A stretch of 64,000 nt of DNA from Diphasiastrum complanatum (GCA_029204225.1 CM055097.1:51662557-51726556); one strand, 5' to 3'. Positions 40,695 through 55,699 are shown, counted from the first letter of the stretch. Program-made: numbers and translations. Notes: generated from the sequence alone by a model not told the origin.

Positions 40695-41908
40695 CTATAC
40701 AAATTTAGATTAAGCAGACAATGAGATTGGATCTAGATTTTTTAATCACAACTATCTCAGATCAGATCTGCTAGATCTATTCCATTTTTCAAGAATATGA
40801 ATCTATATCATAAAAAAGTTTTCGAGATTCGATCAATCGATACTTCTCAAAAATGATAAATCTCTCATAATCCAATTCAAAATATATCAGATTTGATCCA
40901 AAGTTTGACAGAGACTTGATCTGAAAAATCAGAAACTTAAAATAGGTTTGGCGAAGGTTCAATAGGCGAAGATTGGCTCGTTCGACGAAGGTTCAATGGT
41001 GCTATTTTGGGCAAAAAATTCTTTGAACATTTTTTTTTATGATTTCTTGGGAAATAACCCTTGCCGACCTCTCAGGTGAAAGATCTGACACAAATACAAT
41101 TATGGAAAAACAGACGAAGGTTTATGACACAAGAAAATATAGTTTTTGATGGTTGACGAGGGTAAAATTCAAGATTTTCTATGATCTGATCAAGAAGAAT
41201 CTTCGTCGAACTCAAAAAAAGTATTTTACTATAAATAGAATTTTCTGGAAACTCGACAAAGGTTCTGGCGAAGGATCAAGAGTAATACTGGTAATTTTGC
41301 AAAAAAGTGACTTTTTTGGCAAAAATATGGCAATATGACAACTGATCCTCTGAAACCCTTTCTATTTTTGGTATTATTCTTTGCCAAACTGACAGTAGAT
41401 AGATCTGAATCACACCTGTGCATAGTGAATTGGGTGACAGTTCTTTTTCTGTATTTTTAGGGTTTTGATGATTTTTTGGTGTTTTTTGATGGTTTTTTTG
41501 ATGTTTCTAGAAATTTGCTGGGAATTAATCTTCGCCCTTCAAATTGAAGGTCTTGCGAGCAAAATCAAAGGTGTCTGCAACTCGGCGAACGTTTCCTAAA
41601 AGAGTGTAAAAAGTTCTAAGCTCTGATGACGCTTTTTGTCTCTTTTTGACCAAATCTGACAGTTTTGACTGATTTTTGTTATTTTCTCTGATATCTCAGA
41701 TCCAAATGGATCTTAAAATTGGTGATCTCATAGCTTTCCCTGTTTTAACAATTAGATTAGATTTCAAACAAGCAAATCCACTCAAATCAAGCAAAATCAA
41801 TCCCAAACTAACCCTAAAATGCAGATCTAACATATTCATGCCACGACAAATGCCTAATGCCAGCTAACCATCCAACAATCATGCTGCAAACTGAAAAATT
41901 GGTGTAGC
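40695..41908 (-). other. Gypsy F leader with reiterated CGAAGG motifs
   Basis: A 1.2-kb non-coding leader. Between 40948 and 41600 words such as GGCGAAGGTTC, GACGAAGGTTC, CTTCGTC and TTCGCC recur on both strands. No gene is seen; short frames here lack domains. Confidence 0.65.
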
Positions 41909-41926
41909 TCCCCGGCAACGGTGCCA
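41909..41926 (-). other. Primer-binding site of gypsy F
   Basis: The minus strand reads TGGCACCGTTGCCGGGGA, one base from the canonical tRNA-Asp type. Four bases separate it from the LTR end CCACTACA. Confidence 0.88.
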
Positions 41927-42156
41927 AAATTGTAGTGGATTTCTTTCCTTGCCTAACCTGAATCCAAGATCTAGTCAATCTAACATCATAGAGACGGAGT
42001 TAGTTGTCACGCGTAGGTTCGTTCCCATGAGAGCGATAGTTTAGTTCAGATTTCAGCATGAATTGAAGATCTAAATCTAACTCTACATCCATTAACCCTA
42101 CTCATTAACACTAAGATCCATTAACACTACGATCCACAACAAAGATAGCTTACTCT

Positions 42157-42163
<7 letters not shown>

Positions 42164-42227
<64 letters not shown>
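42164..42227. repeat. (TC)n microsatellite, 64 bp
   Basis: A pure dinucleotide tract in the gypsy F LTR, flanked by CTTTCTCTTT on the left and ATAAAAAG on the right. Confidence 0.97.
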
Positions 42228-42232
<5 letters not shown>

Positions 42233-42367
42233 AAGTATAATAACACTCAATCCCAATAACATTTAGATCCAATAATTAGCAAAATCCAAAAAAAGCATGA
42301 GAGATGGAAAAGGAAAGAAGAAGAGCAAGGACATTCATCAATCCATTTATGAAGAGAACCAATCTGC

Positions 42368-42424
42368 TTTATTGAAATGAGAAAATGAACATGAGGAGCA
42401 ACTCGATTTGGTCCCTTCTTATAG
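42368..42424 (-). promoter_or_regulatory. TATA-like box and polyadenylation signal in the gypsy F LTR
   Basis: On the sense strand CTATAA (42424-42419) is followed 46 bp downstream by AATAAA (42373-42368). The order TATA then AATAAA is expected across U3 and R of an LTR. Confidence 0.45.
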
Positions 42425-42640
42425 TAGAGAGGAGGATCCTGGCCTCTGAATCCTATTGGTCCAGTCTTGCCTCTCTTTTTTTTTCAAATTTAAAAAAGTG
42501 TGGGAACCTGGAGAGAAACCCAACTTTATTCACTAACTTGACATTTAGGCCCTGCGACATTAAAAGTCCCGCAAAAAGGCCTAAAGTCCTTTTATTGACT
42601 TTTAACTAATCAATCAAATAACTATGTGATCATCGGGTTG

Positions 42641-43881
42641 GACTTACACATGCTCTAAACCAAGATTTGAATCATCAAAAAAGATGAAGTATGGCAAAAG
42701 TTATGGTTCTCTGAATTTCGCACATGTGAAATATTCCAAGAATGTCAAATTGACTCAAATACAATCTATTTGTATGAAACAATTTGCATAGAACCTATAA
42801 GTTTTGTCTAAATCACATATAGATGAGATTATGTAGCTTCTGGATGATTTTTGTGGTCATTCAAGCAATAAATGACATGTACACACGATTTTCCAAAAGG
42901 TCTAGGTGCCCTACCTATGACTCTTCAAAAGCTTATAACTTCTGATTGGCTTATCCAACTGTCATGATTCAAATTGCATCAGATTCTACCATTTCTAGCT
43001 TTCTAGTGGGCTGATTTGCTTGAGATTTGGATCTAAGATGAGAGAGAACCATCAATCTGAAAATGGACGGATTTCACACGTGCCAGCACCTGAAATTCCA
43101 TACAGTACCTGATCTGGTCCATTCAATGTGGTTTATAGCTCAGAATCACAAGAAAACTGCAAACTAGGTAGAAGGTCGAATCTAGACAATTCCTAGCTTG
43201 AAATCTGATCATATCTGCAAACTATTTGATTAGATTTGCTTGTAGAACTTAGGTAGGCTCTGATACCATGCTGAATTCACACGTGTGGGATGCCTTACAC
43301 ATGTATTTTTGATCTCCTAAGTACAACAACACCATAAAGATCAGACTAGCATTGGTTGTCAATAGGAAAGCTGATCATACAAGCAATATTATTGTGTTAC
43401 AAGCAAGATCTGTCAACAAAACATAAGACAAAGCATCATAAATGCCTCTACTCGGCTAGAGAGAGAAAATAGCAAGTACAAAACTCGTGGAGAGAGAGAG
43501 GGCACAAAGAACTTGTCTCCAAATTTGCATTACACACAAATTTCATCATTTTCTCAATGAGAGTACATCACATATATATAGATCCATGGACTCTTCTCCT
43601 ACTTTGAGTTGAATTGGAGTTTTGGATCCACCTCTCAAGCTGTCTAGACTTATCCAAGCCACCTCACTATGTCTAATTGTGCCACATAGTCTTTTCATGC
43701 ATTAAATGTGGCATGTAAAGTACAAATGGCAATTCCTATGGTAGCTCAAGTTTCTACTTCTACCTACCTTGAATATTTTATTCTAAGATGGGTCTATACT
43801 AAGCCAAAAGAGCTCAATTCATCTTTGGCATTTTTAGGACCCATACTCACAACATTAGATAGATTTTTCAATATTTTGACA
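42641..43881 (-). mobile_element. Truncated copia K: leader, PBS and 5' LTR only
   Basis: LTR 43269-43881 (TGCTGAATTC...TATTTTGACA), PBS GCTCTGATACCA on the plus strand at 43257-43268, and a non-coding leader running down to about 42641 where gypsy F LTR begins. The leader holds CACACGTG at 43075-43082. The coding region is gone. The LTR is the same family and the same length (613 bp) as that of copia L at 63212-63824. Confidence 0.82.
43269..43881 (-). repeat. 5' LTR of copia K (613 bp)
   Basis: Matches 63212-63824 along its whole length with scattered changes. CACACGTGTG lies at 43278-43287, only 9 bp inside the LTR end. The sense strand has a TATATATATG box at 43581-43572. Confidence 0.9.
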
Positions 43882-44163
43882 TTAACAAGCTTGTTGTGAA
43901 GCATAAAGCCCGTTGAGCTGCCAGTTGGCAACGCGAAGGATTTCTCTTCGTTTGTTTCATTCTTTTCGTTTCTTTTCGTAGTCTTTGTTCTGCATCCATT
44001 TTGCGCTTTGCGGTCTTGGAGGTGTGTTTACGATTCGCAATTGATTTGTGAATTGTTTGTGCTTCGAGTCAAAGACATGTTGACTATCGCAAATTGTTCT
44101 CGTTTGACCTTCGTGTCTTGTTCGTGCTACAACAAAGTTGCAGGAGTTCACCATTTCTGACAC
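43882..44163 (-). repeat. 3' LTR of copia H (partial)
   Basis: On the sense strand it starts TGTCAGAAATGG after the purine-rich AAGAGAGAG (44172-44164). It is cut at 43882 by the boundary of copia K. Confidence 0.65.
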
Positions 44164-47100
44164 TCTCTCTTGAACCTTGCAGCTTTGTTCGTTCAATCCA
44201 ATTGTCTCTCTTTGTTTGGTAAAGAGTGGCTTGTGAGCGGTTTCGTGAGGAGATCTGCAATCATACTTTCTGATTTTATGAACTGGACATGGAGCTCTCC
44301 TTTTGAGATCAAATCTCGAATATAATGGTACTTTAGAGGAACGTGCTTCGTCTTTGAATGGAAGATAGGATCTTGGGACAGATAGATAACACTTTGGGAG
44401 TCCATCATCATTATGCTTGGCCCCTCTTATGGTATCCCGATTCCGTAGCCACACTACCTCATTCGCCACTTTTGAGGCTGTGACATACTCAACTTTGCAA
44501 GAGGATTGAGCTACCAAGGTTTGCTTTTTGCATATCCAGCTGATTGCAGCTCCGTACGCTATTGTACATCCTCCAGTAATGGACTTGATGTATCCTTGTA
44601 GCTCGCCCAACTCGCATAACTATAGTGATGCAGCTTGAATTCTTTCTTCTTGTTTCTAACTCTATAGATTAATCCAATATTTTGGGTACTCTTCAGATAC
44701 TGTAGGATTCGTTTGGCCATTTGCCAATGTGCTAGACCAGGATTGGAACAGAAGTGGCTCAATGCGTAAACAGAGAAGGCCAGATCCAGTTTGGTACAAA
44801 TTGTCAAGTACATCAGACTCCCGATTAAGTTCTGGTAGGGTATACCTGCCATCTTCTGTTCTTCCTCTTCTGTTTTTGGGCAATCCTGTTTTGTGAGCTT
44901 GGCTCCAACTATCACTGGTGTGGCTTTCTCTTTGTAGTCCATCATGTGGTACTGCTTCAGCACGTTTTTGGCATATTTTGACTGACTCAAGTGCATTTTG
45001 CCATTTGTTCGATCTCTTCTGGTCTCCAGTCCTAGGCATTTTGTTGCTTCTCCAAGATCTGTGATTTCGTAGCTTTCAAAAATCTGGCTCTTCATGTTTT
45101 TTATCAACATCAAGGAATTTTTTGTCATCAGCGAATCATCCACAAAAATGGTCAGTATCACAAGATCCTTTCCTACACTTTTGATGTAGAAATTACAGTC
45201 TGGTTGAGTAGGGTTGAAGTTTAGAGACTTCAGAAGACCATCAAGTTTTTTGTACCGGGCTTGTGATGCCTTCGTAGATGCATCTCTACAATCGACAAAC
45301 ATATCTTCATAGCCTTCAGGTTGCTTCATGAAGATTTCCTCCTCTAGATCTCCATGGAAAAAGGTTGTTTTTACATCAATCTGGTGAATTTCCAGATTGT
45401 ACTGTGTGGCGTACGCAAGGAGTAGCCTTACGCTTGTCATCTTCACCATGGGCGAATATGTGTCGAAATAGTCGACATCATATCTCTGCGTAGCCCTTTG
45501 TAACATGCCTTGCCTTGTAGTGACCAATAGTTCCATCTGATTTTAGCTTTTTGTTGTACACCCACTTGCAGTCGACTATTTTTCTGTTTTTTGGCAGTGG
45601 CTCTAATGTCCATGTCTCGTTTTGCCTCATCGACTCGATCTCCTCTGACATTGTCTGCTTCCAAAATTCTTCCTCTGGACTCTAGATAGCTTCTTGGTAT
45701 GTTGTTGGCTCTTCTGTGAAGCTGCAGTACTCGAACTGCATGTCTTTGCTCCATTGAAGATTGTCAGAATAGCGGTCTGGAGCTCTTCTTTGTCTTGTTG
45801 ACCTTTGAGGTTCGTTTCATCGTTGCTCAAACATTTTTGTTCATGGGGTCGATCCTCTGCTTCCTGCTGCTCTGGAATCTAGGGCTCTGCATTCTGATTT
45901 GATGTATGTCCTCGATCTCCCTCTTGAATGGGCAACAGTGTGAAGATCTCATGGCCTCTTTCATCTTTCAGTTTAGGGAATGTGGACTCGTCAAACTTCA
46001 CATCTCTGCTCGAAACAACCTTCTTCGTGGTTGGATTGTAGAGTTTATACACATGTGTTCCATTCGAGTAGCCGACCATGATTGTTTGCTTGGATTTGTT
46101 ATCGAGCTTGCTTTTTTTTTTCTTTGGAATCTGCTTGTATGCTGCACATCCAAACACTCGTACGTATGACTAATCAAGCTTTCTGCCTGTCCACATTTTG
46201 TATGGTGTTTTGTTCTCTAATGTTGTCGTTGTAGATCTGTTCTACAGGTGTACAGTTGCAGCTATTGCCTTGGTCCTGAATTGACCTGGCAATTGAGCCT
46301 GTGCCATCATGCATCTGGCTCCTTCAACTAGCATTCTATTTTTTTTTCTGTCACACCGTTGTATTCTAGTGTGTATGCAAGAGTGAATTGGTGTTTGATC
46401 CCTTGTTTTTTGGCAGAATCTTGAGAATTTTGTGCTTTTGTATTCACCTCCATTGTCAAATCTAAGGATTTGTATCTTTTTTGAGGTATGTCGCTCTACA
46501 AATGCCACAAACTTTTTGAAAGAATCAAATACTTTGGATTTCTTCTTCAAGTAGTAGATCGTGGCCATTCGACTATAATCATATATAAACATTAGAAAAT
46601 ATCTCGAACCTGAGAGCGAATCTGTTTTCATCGATCCACACACATTAGAGTGGACGAGCTCAAAAACTTCTTTGGCTCTTCTTCCCTCGTGTGTGAATGG
46701 ATTTTGATGTTGCTTGCCTTTCTAACAAGCTTCGCAGAACTCAGTCTTCGGCCTTGAAATCTTGAGACCTGTGACAATGTCCTTTCTGCTCATGTCATAT
46801 AGGCTCTGCATGTTCAGATGATACATTCTTCTATGCCAGAGCTGATTTTCGTTTTCTAAAACATTTAATATGCTTTCAGAGTTGCTGATTATTTTGGCCT
46901 GGTAGAGATTTCCTTCTCTACATCCGACCGTCAGCAACTTGTTTGTCGTCTTCTTGATCATACAACAAGTGTTGTCATCAAACAAAACTTGAATGTCCAG
47001 ATCTGCCATCTTGGAGACAGATAGCAGATCCTTTCTGAGTGAGGACACATAGAGTGCTCCTGGCAGCTCTGCTTGGCTTGACAATCTTCGTAACTCTAGA

Positions 47101-47612
47101 AATCCGATGCCTTTGAGGACTTAGCTGTAGAGAGCCGATGCCTTTGAGGATTTCATGAAGTACATCAGCTGTTGTGGTGCTGGAACCTGGTGCTCCTGTC
47201 CTGATGTAGCGAGTTGAGTGAAGATCGTTCTGATCTTCTCAACGTGCTGCTCTAACTGGTTGTCATCCCACGGTATGGATTGCAGCTGATTGTGAAGATG
47301 CATGACTGAAGCTGCAGTCCTCACTTCATACTTCTGCTTTAATCTTTTCCATGCTGCATGGCTGTTTTCACAATCTTCAATCTGCATGAGTAGGTCTTTA
47401 TTTATGGACGAAATGATGATCGCCATTGCGTGCTCATCCTTTCTGATCCATTCAGCTCTCCTCGGATCTCCCTCTGGAGGCTGCACCTCTGAGAGCTCGG
47501 TCACCGACCAGATGCCTTTGCCCTGCATGAGTGTTTTGTTTTTGAATTTCCAGATTCTGTAATTTGCACCATCAAGACTGATTGCTACTCTAGTATGGAT
47601 TGTCATAGCCAT
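44164..47612 (-). pseudogene. copia H gag-pol, deleted and frameshifted
   Basis: Gag from 47612: LDGANYRIWKFKNKTLMQGK then AAWKRLKQKYEVRTAASVM. Near 47100 a short tandem duplication (CCGATGCCTTTGAGGA twice) marks a join to the end of protease (ELPGALYVSSLRKDLLSVSK). The zinc knuckle and the DSGA motif are missing. Pre-integrase is LWHRRMYHLN. Integrase has MCGSMKTDSLSGSRYFLMFI and LRFDNGGEYKS. RT has IHQIDVKTTFFHGDLEEEIF and FVDDSLM. RNase H has KKQTLVAQSSCKVEYVTAS, SQDPIFHSKTKHVPLKYHYI and IADLLTKPL. Many frame changes. Confidence 0.88.
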
Positions 47613-47665
47613 ATTGTGTTGTCTGGAAGAATCACTGTTGGGATATCAGTGGTGATAACCTGTTG

Positions 47666-47677
47666 GCTCTGATACCA
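47666..47677 (-). other. Primer-binding site of copia H (tRNA-iMet)
   Basis: The minus strand reads TGGTATCAGAGC; the LTR begins at 47678 with TGTCGCAAAAGC on the plus strand. Confidence 0.9.
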
Positions 47678-48210
47678 TGTCGCAAAAGCTTTTTCTTGTT
47701 TCGTGTTTGTCCTCTCTCTTCTGATTTGCGAACAATTTTCTGTCTTTAAATTTTCTTTTCGTGTGGAAGCTCTTACGGGATCCTAGACACTTGACTACGC
47801 ATCACGAAACATATTTTATTCTAGCAATCAAGAGACACAACACAAGGCCAAGAGATACACAAAATAGAGCGACTATATTGTCAGTTTGGTTTTAGAGCGA
47901 GATTGTCAGTGTCTCGCTCGTTGGCAAAATTGACTCTCTACTCTTTCGCTGTGTTTTGCTTGTTGGCAAAATTTCATGCACAACTATGGTATTTTTGGTT
48001 TCTTACTCTATTCGCTATGTCTCTCTCTGTTTCTTACAGATCTCTGTATTCACTATCTCTCTTCTTACAGTTATGATCCATAGAGGATTGTTTATACCTC
48101 CACTATGTGGAGTTTACAAGATAGTTAAACGTAGAATCCCAAGACTAGTTAACGCTAATTAACTAGTTAATATACATCAAAAACCATGTGAAAATTGCTA
48201 AATTTTAACA
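47678..48210 (-). repeat. LTR remnants: 5' LTR of copia H fused to 3' LTR of copia I
   Basis: The left end is the H LTR next to its PBS. The right end TTTTAACA at 48203-48210, followed by CTCCTCCTC (complement of a polypurine tract), is the 3' LTR of copia I. The border between them, probably near 47960-48000, cannot be fixed from this window. Confidence 0.55.
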
Positions 48211-51057
48211 CTCCTCCTCAATTTTTACATGATACAACTATAGTACATCTATCTACAACTCCTAAGGCTCATCTTGACTTGATAAATGAAGCCTTTGGCA
48301 AGGCTTTAGTGAGTAGATCAGCAAGGCAATCTGAAGAAGACACATGATGTAGCTTGATCTCCTTTGCTTGAACCTTTTCCCTCACAAAATGGTGAGCAAT
48401 CTCTATGTGCTTTCTCCTTGCATGGAATATGGGATTGGTTGCTAATTCTTGGCTTGATTGGTTGTCACAAAATATTATTGGCTGCTCCTCGGCCTCCATG
48501 ACTTGCAACTCCACCAAAAGCCTCTTCAACCATAGGATCTCCTTTGTTGTGGACGTTAGTGCCTTGTATTCCGATTCGGTTGAAGATAGAAAAATAGTAT
48601 CTTGCTTTTTGGAAAGCCAAGACACAATTCCATTGCAAAGGAAGGTAACAAAAGCACTTGTGGACCTCCTATCCACCTTATCACTTGCAAAATCAGCATC
48701 CGAATATGCCCTTAAGGCAAGATTAGATCCATCATATAAAATGCCAAAGTTCTTGGTGGCCTAGATGTACCTCAACACCCTTTTTGCATTTTTTCAATGA
48801 CAAACCAATGGATTTTGCATAGATTGGCTTAGTTTACCTACACTATAACTTAGATCAGACCTACTTATAGTAATATAGATCAAGGAGCCTACAAGACTCC
48901 TATATAGTGTGATGTCCTCAAAGAATGCTTCATCATTGCTATTGGAAACTTTTACATTTAGCTCCATAGGAGTTTCTACTCCTTTACAATCTTTCATTTA
49001 AAACTTTTCTAAGATATATGAAATGAAGATTACCAAGATTCACCATCTTAAACTTCTTAAACAATGTTACTTTCACTTCTTGTATACCAACATGATCATT
49101 TCCACTAAGGATAATGTCATCAACATACAGAATGAGAATGATGATCTTACCATCATTGAATATTAAGTACAAAGAAGGATCATAAGCACTTACAACAAAC
49201 TTAATAGAGTTCAAGAAAGTATTCAACCTAGAGTACCAAGCCATAAAGGCTTCTTAGCAACAAACACACTTTTTCCTCTTGATCTTCTTTGATGAAGCCC
49301 TCGGGTTGCCTCATGAAAATCTCCTCTTCCAAATATCCACTGAGAAAAGCATTAGTCACATCAAGTTGAGATAGAGGCCAATTGAAAGTAGTTGCAAGAG
49401 AAATAATCAACCTTATGGAAACTAGCTTAGCAACAGGAGCAAAAGTTTCATCAAAATCTACTCCCTTGGTGTGCAAGAACCCCTTTGCCACTAGCCTTGC
49501 CTTGTGTTTGTTGATGCTCCCATCTTGATTGTACTTCAACCTATAGAGCCATTTTCACTCAAGTGGCTTTCTTCCATGAGGAAGATCCGCAAGCTTCCAT
49601 GTATTATTCTCCATAAGAGCATCATACTCCTTTTGCATGGAATCCCTCCATTCTTGTGACTCCATAGCTTCTCCAAAGCAACTTGGCTCATCAAACATAG
49701 AAGTTAGAAAAGTCTAAGAGGTAAGTGAATGTAGATCTTCCCTTTGTTCACCTTTGTCAACATAGGTGAGCCTTGAGGTCTCGGCCTTCCTTCTTGTAGA
49801 TCTCCTTGGAGTCCTCGGATCTTGAGATGGATCTTCAAGATCTTGATCACATGTAGGCTCCTCCTCAAACCTTACAAGATCCTTGACATAAGATTAGAAG
49901 CTTTCTCATTCAACTTGTAGTAGTTACCTTCATCAAAAGTAACATCTCCACTCACTAAAATAGTTTTAGTGATTGGATTATAGACTCTATATCCTTTGCT
50001 ATTTTCAGCATAACCAACAAAGATCCCCTTTATAGAAGTAGGATCATCCTTTTTTCTTGTATCTAATGCTTGAAAAACATAGCAAGTAGATCCAAAAATT
50101 CTTAGATATTTAAGATTCGGCTTCTTAAAAAATAGAGCCTCACAAGATGTTATGCCTCCAATGGGCTTACATGGCAATCTATCACACAAATAAGTTGCAC
50201 AAATAATAGCCTCTCCCCAAAAGGACTTAGGTAGAGATGCATCTAACCTAAAGCCTTAGCACACTCACAAAGTCTTCTATTCATCCTCTTGGATATACCA
50301 TTTTGTTGAGGACTGTAAGTACATGTAAGTTCTTTCTTAATGCCATTGGATTTACAAAACTCTATCATCTTGGCGGAGATATCCTCTCCACCATTATCAT
50401 TCCTCAATACTTTAATTCTAGCATCAAGATGATTTTCAGCTTTAATTCTAGAGTTTTGAACTTAACAAAAGTTTCAAACACTTTACTTTTGGAACCCAAA
50501 AGTTCAATCCAAGTGTATCTAGAGTAATCATAAATAAAAGATACATACATAGATGCACCTCCATTAGATTCTTGAGAAAAAGAGTTCACATCACTATGAA
50601 TAAGATCTAATGCTTTTGTAGATCTAGTGGAAGAGAAATCAAAAGGTAGTTTGTGTGCCTTTGAGAGGCTACAAGCTTCACAACTTTTTCCACACTTTGA
50701 GAGTGTCTTTGGAACGCCAAGAGCAAGATCCTTGGTGCATAGCATCTCCATAGATTTGAAGTTGGGGTCACCCAACCTCTTATGCCAAAGCTCCACTTGA
50801 TTGAGCTCCTCCTTCACCATGTTCACACTTCCAAGAAAAGGATTAGCATCTAGCCTAAAAAGCCTTCCTTCTTGAATCCCTTTACAATGCAAGTATTATT
50901 CATCATTATGGAGCAAACACCTTGCTTAAAATGGACATCTAAGCCATCATCCATCAATTGTCCTACACTTAACAAATTCTTAGTGAGTGTAGGAACATAG
51001 AGTACATTATCAAGATCTACTCTTTTAGAGGATCCAAGACTTAAGGGAATGAGTTCT
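48211..51057 (-). pseudogene. copia I pol remnant (protease end to RNase H)
   Basis: Sense-strand order: end of protease (from 51057), pre-integrase VELWHKRLGDPN and integrase HSDVNSFSQESNGG (50892-50404). The integrase C-terminal part is LRIFGSTCYVFQ, GIFVGYAENSKGYRVYN (50189-49872). RT is KHKARLVAKGFLHTKGVDFD, NAFLSGYLEEEIF and YVDDIILSG (49539-48984). RNase H is FLSSTESEYKALT and LADLLTKAL (48676-48269). Gag and the 5' LTR are absent and each domain is in a different frame. It is a relative of element A. Confidence 0.88.
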
Positions 51058-51202
51058 AATATTCCCTAATGTTTTCTACAGAACAAACAACATGGCAATA
51101 GATTACTCTACAAAAGGCTCTATCAAAGGAACAACATCTCAGATTTAACGATATGTTAAATCTGAAGATCAAGGGTTTTACAAGATCCACATTAAGAGGG
51201 GG
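51058..51202 (+). pseudogene. 3' end of copia J pol with polypurine tract
   Basis: The plus strand reads a short tail DMLNLKIKGFTRSTLRGGV in the position of a copia pol C-terminus. The purine-rich AAGAGGGGG at 51194-51202 abuts the LTR start TGTTAG. Nothing more of this element is present. Confidence 0.55.
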
Positions 51203-51977
51203 TGTTAGATTTCTTAAGCTTAGTCTTAACATATTGTTCAAGTAATGAGCATCCTAAAAATCGAAGGCTGACTACATGTTTTAGATCTTTGTATTTTTAC
51301 CTTTGAGATGTTTTGTGCCTTGACCGTTTTTTGACACCTTCGCCTTTTTTGCACCTTCGCCAAAAATGTGACACAGTGGACAGAATGTCTTAGAATCAAT
51401 TTCAGACCCACCTTCATCTTTCTCGCATTTTGCCCTACCTTCGCTCTAGAGGCACCTTCGAGATTTACATACTTTCAGTTTAAAAGGCACCTTCGGGTTT
51501 TTCGGGTTTTCTCCGTAGTGGCGGACCGACGTTGCCAACTTGTCATCAACCCTAAAAACAGCTGGACAGCCAAATATCCCAAGGGTGGTTACCAACTTTG
51601 TACATATACAAAGACTGGCATAAATAGCATCCAATGCTTGTAAGATATTTTTTGAAGACACTTGTAAATATATACTAGCTGAATCAAGTTATGTATGTGT
51701 TTATAATTAAAGTGTTTTCTTAACACAATCAGAGTTATTTGTAGCTAGCGTTATCATGCTCAACAAGCTGAAGTTATTACTTCAAGCCATTATACTCACT
51801 GTTGATATTAATCAGAGTACAATTTTGTCTCACTACTGTATTATTGGTCATTTGCGCAATTATGTATGAATCATTCTTCTTGAATATTTCTACTGCCAAT
51901 TGTTGTGTTTCTGTTCCTACACGCCTACGCTCAAAGCTTCGAGCTTCCGCTGCTTGTCATCCCCACGTTTTACAACA
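51203..51977 (+). repeat. 3' LTR of copia J (right border approximate)
   Basis: Begins TGTTAGATTTCTTAAG after the polypurine tract. A possible end is TTTTACAACA at 51977. It contains several ACCTTCGCC/ACCTTCG words (51338-51495). The related start TGTTAGATTTC occurs at 7147. No partner LTR is in the window. Confidence 0.5.
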
Positions 51978-54659
<2,682 letters not shown>

Positions 54660-54976
54660 AAAAGCTCACCTCAAGAAGTTCGCCAAAAATCATTCCCCGA
54701 CAGCAAGGACGACATCAATAACCCGCACCTTGTGGGTGACTCCCTAGAAGTTGATATAAAACTTAGACTTGGCCTCATCCCAATTACTAAATCCCATATT
54801 GATTTTATCAGAAAAGGCACGCTCATAGATCGCCATTGTTGTGAGCAAGGGCTCACAACAAGGTTCATCCATTCAGCCACTCTACTTGTGCTAGGAAGTG
54901 ACATGATGTCCGTTGCAGTTGGAACATCATGTTTAACCACAAATCGAGGTGATATACTGGTATCATTGGAAGACAT
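54660..54976 (-). pseudogene. Gypsy G2 ORF3, N-terminal part
   Basis: Starts MSSNDTSISPRFVVKHDVPT and ATDIMSLPSTSRVAEWMNLV, clearly homologous to ORF3 of gypsy beta (MSSTNTSQSPRYTIHRDVPS). After one frame change come KSKFYIN and GVTHKVR-like blocks before truncation near 54660. Two independent copies with the same start and position show that ORF3 is a regular part of this gypsy family. Confidence 0.7.
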
Positions 54977-55699
54977 GATGGCAATTGGTAGAAACTAGAA
55001 GTAAAGAGCTCGAGAGTGTATTAGAAAGTTGTGTGAAAGAGTTTGGCTAATGAGTTCTAGACAAAACTTTGCAGGCATGTTCAGTATTGTAAAAATAACT
55101 TCCAAAATTTTCGGCGAAGATTCCTGACCAATGGTGTAGCTCGGCGAAAGTTCTAAAGGTCAACTCTCACCTAAGTGCATCTTTCGCCTAGGTACTGCAT
55201 TTAATAAAAAAATTTCAGGATCTGAACCTATGTCCTCAACCTAATTTTGGCATTCTGAATCCATCTGTCAGGCCAGTGAAGGTCCATAATCAAGTTATCA
55301 TGCTCAACGAAGGTTCTCAAAGTGGTAAGCTTCTAAACTCTCGTCTGATTTCAAAACAGATACTTATTTTGCAAGATAACCTTCACCCATACAGGTAAAT
55401 ATGAGTTGGATGTATGATTTGACAACTCAACGAATATTCCTATCTCCCTTTGTACAAGATTTGACTCAAAAAGTCATTTTTCAAGTCATTTTCCATCAAA
55501 ATTTGATTTTTGAAAATACTTCATCTTTTTTTTATCTAATGACTTTTTTGACTTTTGCTCATTATTTTTTTTAATTGTCTTTTCAAAAACAATAATCAAC
55601 AAGTAGTGTATAATAACAAAAGCAAAATTTGAAGAGATTTTTTATCATGCTAGTTGAATTGGTTACCAGAATTGGCTAACAAAACTTGCATAGTCGGCT
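54977..55699. other. Gypsy G2 spacer with reiterated CGAAGG motifs
   Basis: Non-coding DNA between integrase and ORF3. GGCGAAGATTC, GGCGAAAGTTC, AACGAAGGTTC and CCTTCACCC words occur from 55110 to 55450. It aligns in position and style with 23005-23870 of gypsy beta. Confidence 0.6.

Larger units (their letters stand above)
37600..42640 (-). mobile_element. Ty3/gypsy element F, 5' half with LTR
   Basis: In minus-strand order: 5' LTR (about 42640-41931), PBS (41926-41909), leader with CGAAGG-type motifs, gag (40694-39816), knuckle-rich extension, protease and a basic linker ending near 37600. RT, RNase H and integrase are missing. At the left end it meets plus-strand gypsy gamma in inverted orientation. 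The upper LTR boundary is not resolved. Confidence 0.78.
41931..42640 (-). repeat. 5' LTR of gypsy F (outer border approximate)
   Basis: The plus strand begins TGTAGTGGATTTC. The sequence is unlike the beta and G3 LTR, so it marks a second gypsy subfamily. It contains a (TC)32 tract at 42164-42227. No second copy is in the window, so the outer end could be 20-60 bp off. Confidence 0.6.
43882..47677 (-). mobile_element. Ty1/copia element H, internally deleted
   Basis: In minus-strand order: PBS (47677-47666), gag (47612-47121), a deletion of zinc knuckle and protease, pre-integrase, integrase, RT, RNase H, and a partial 3' LTR (44163-43882). Its clade differs from A, C and I. The outer part of the 3' LTR was lost where copia K now lies. 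Confidence 0.85.
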
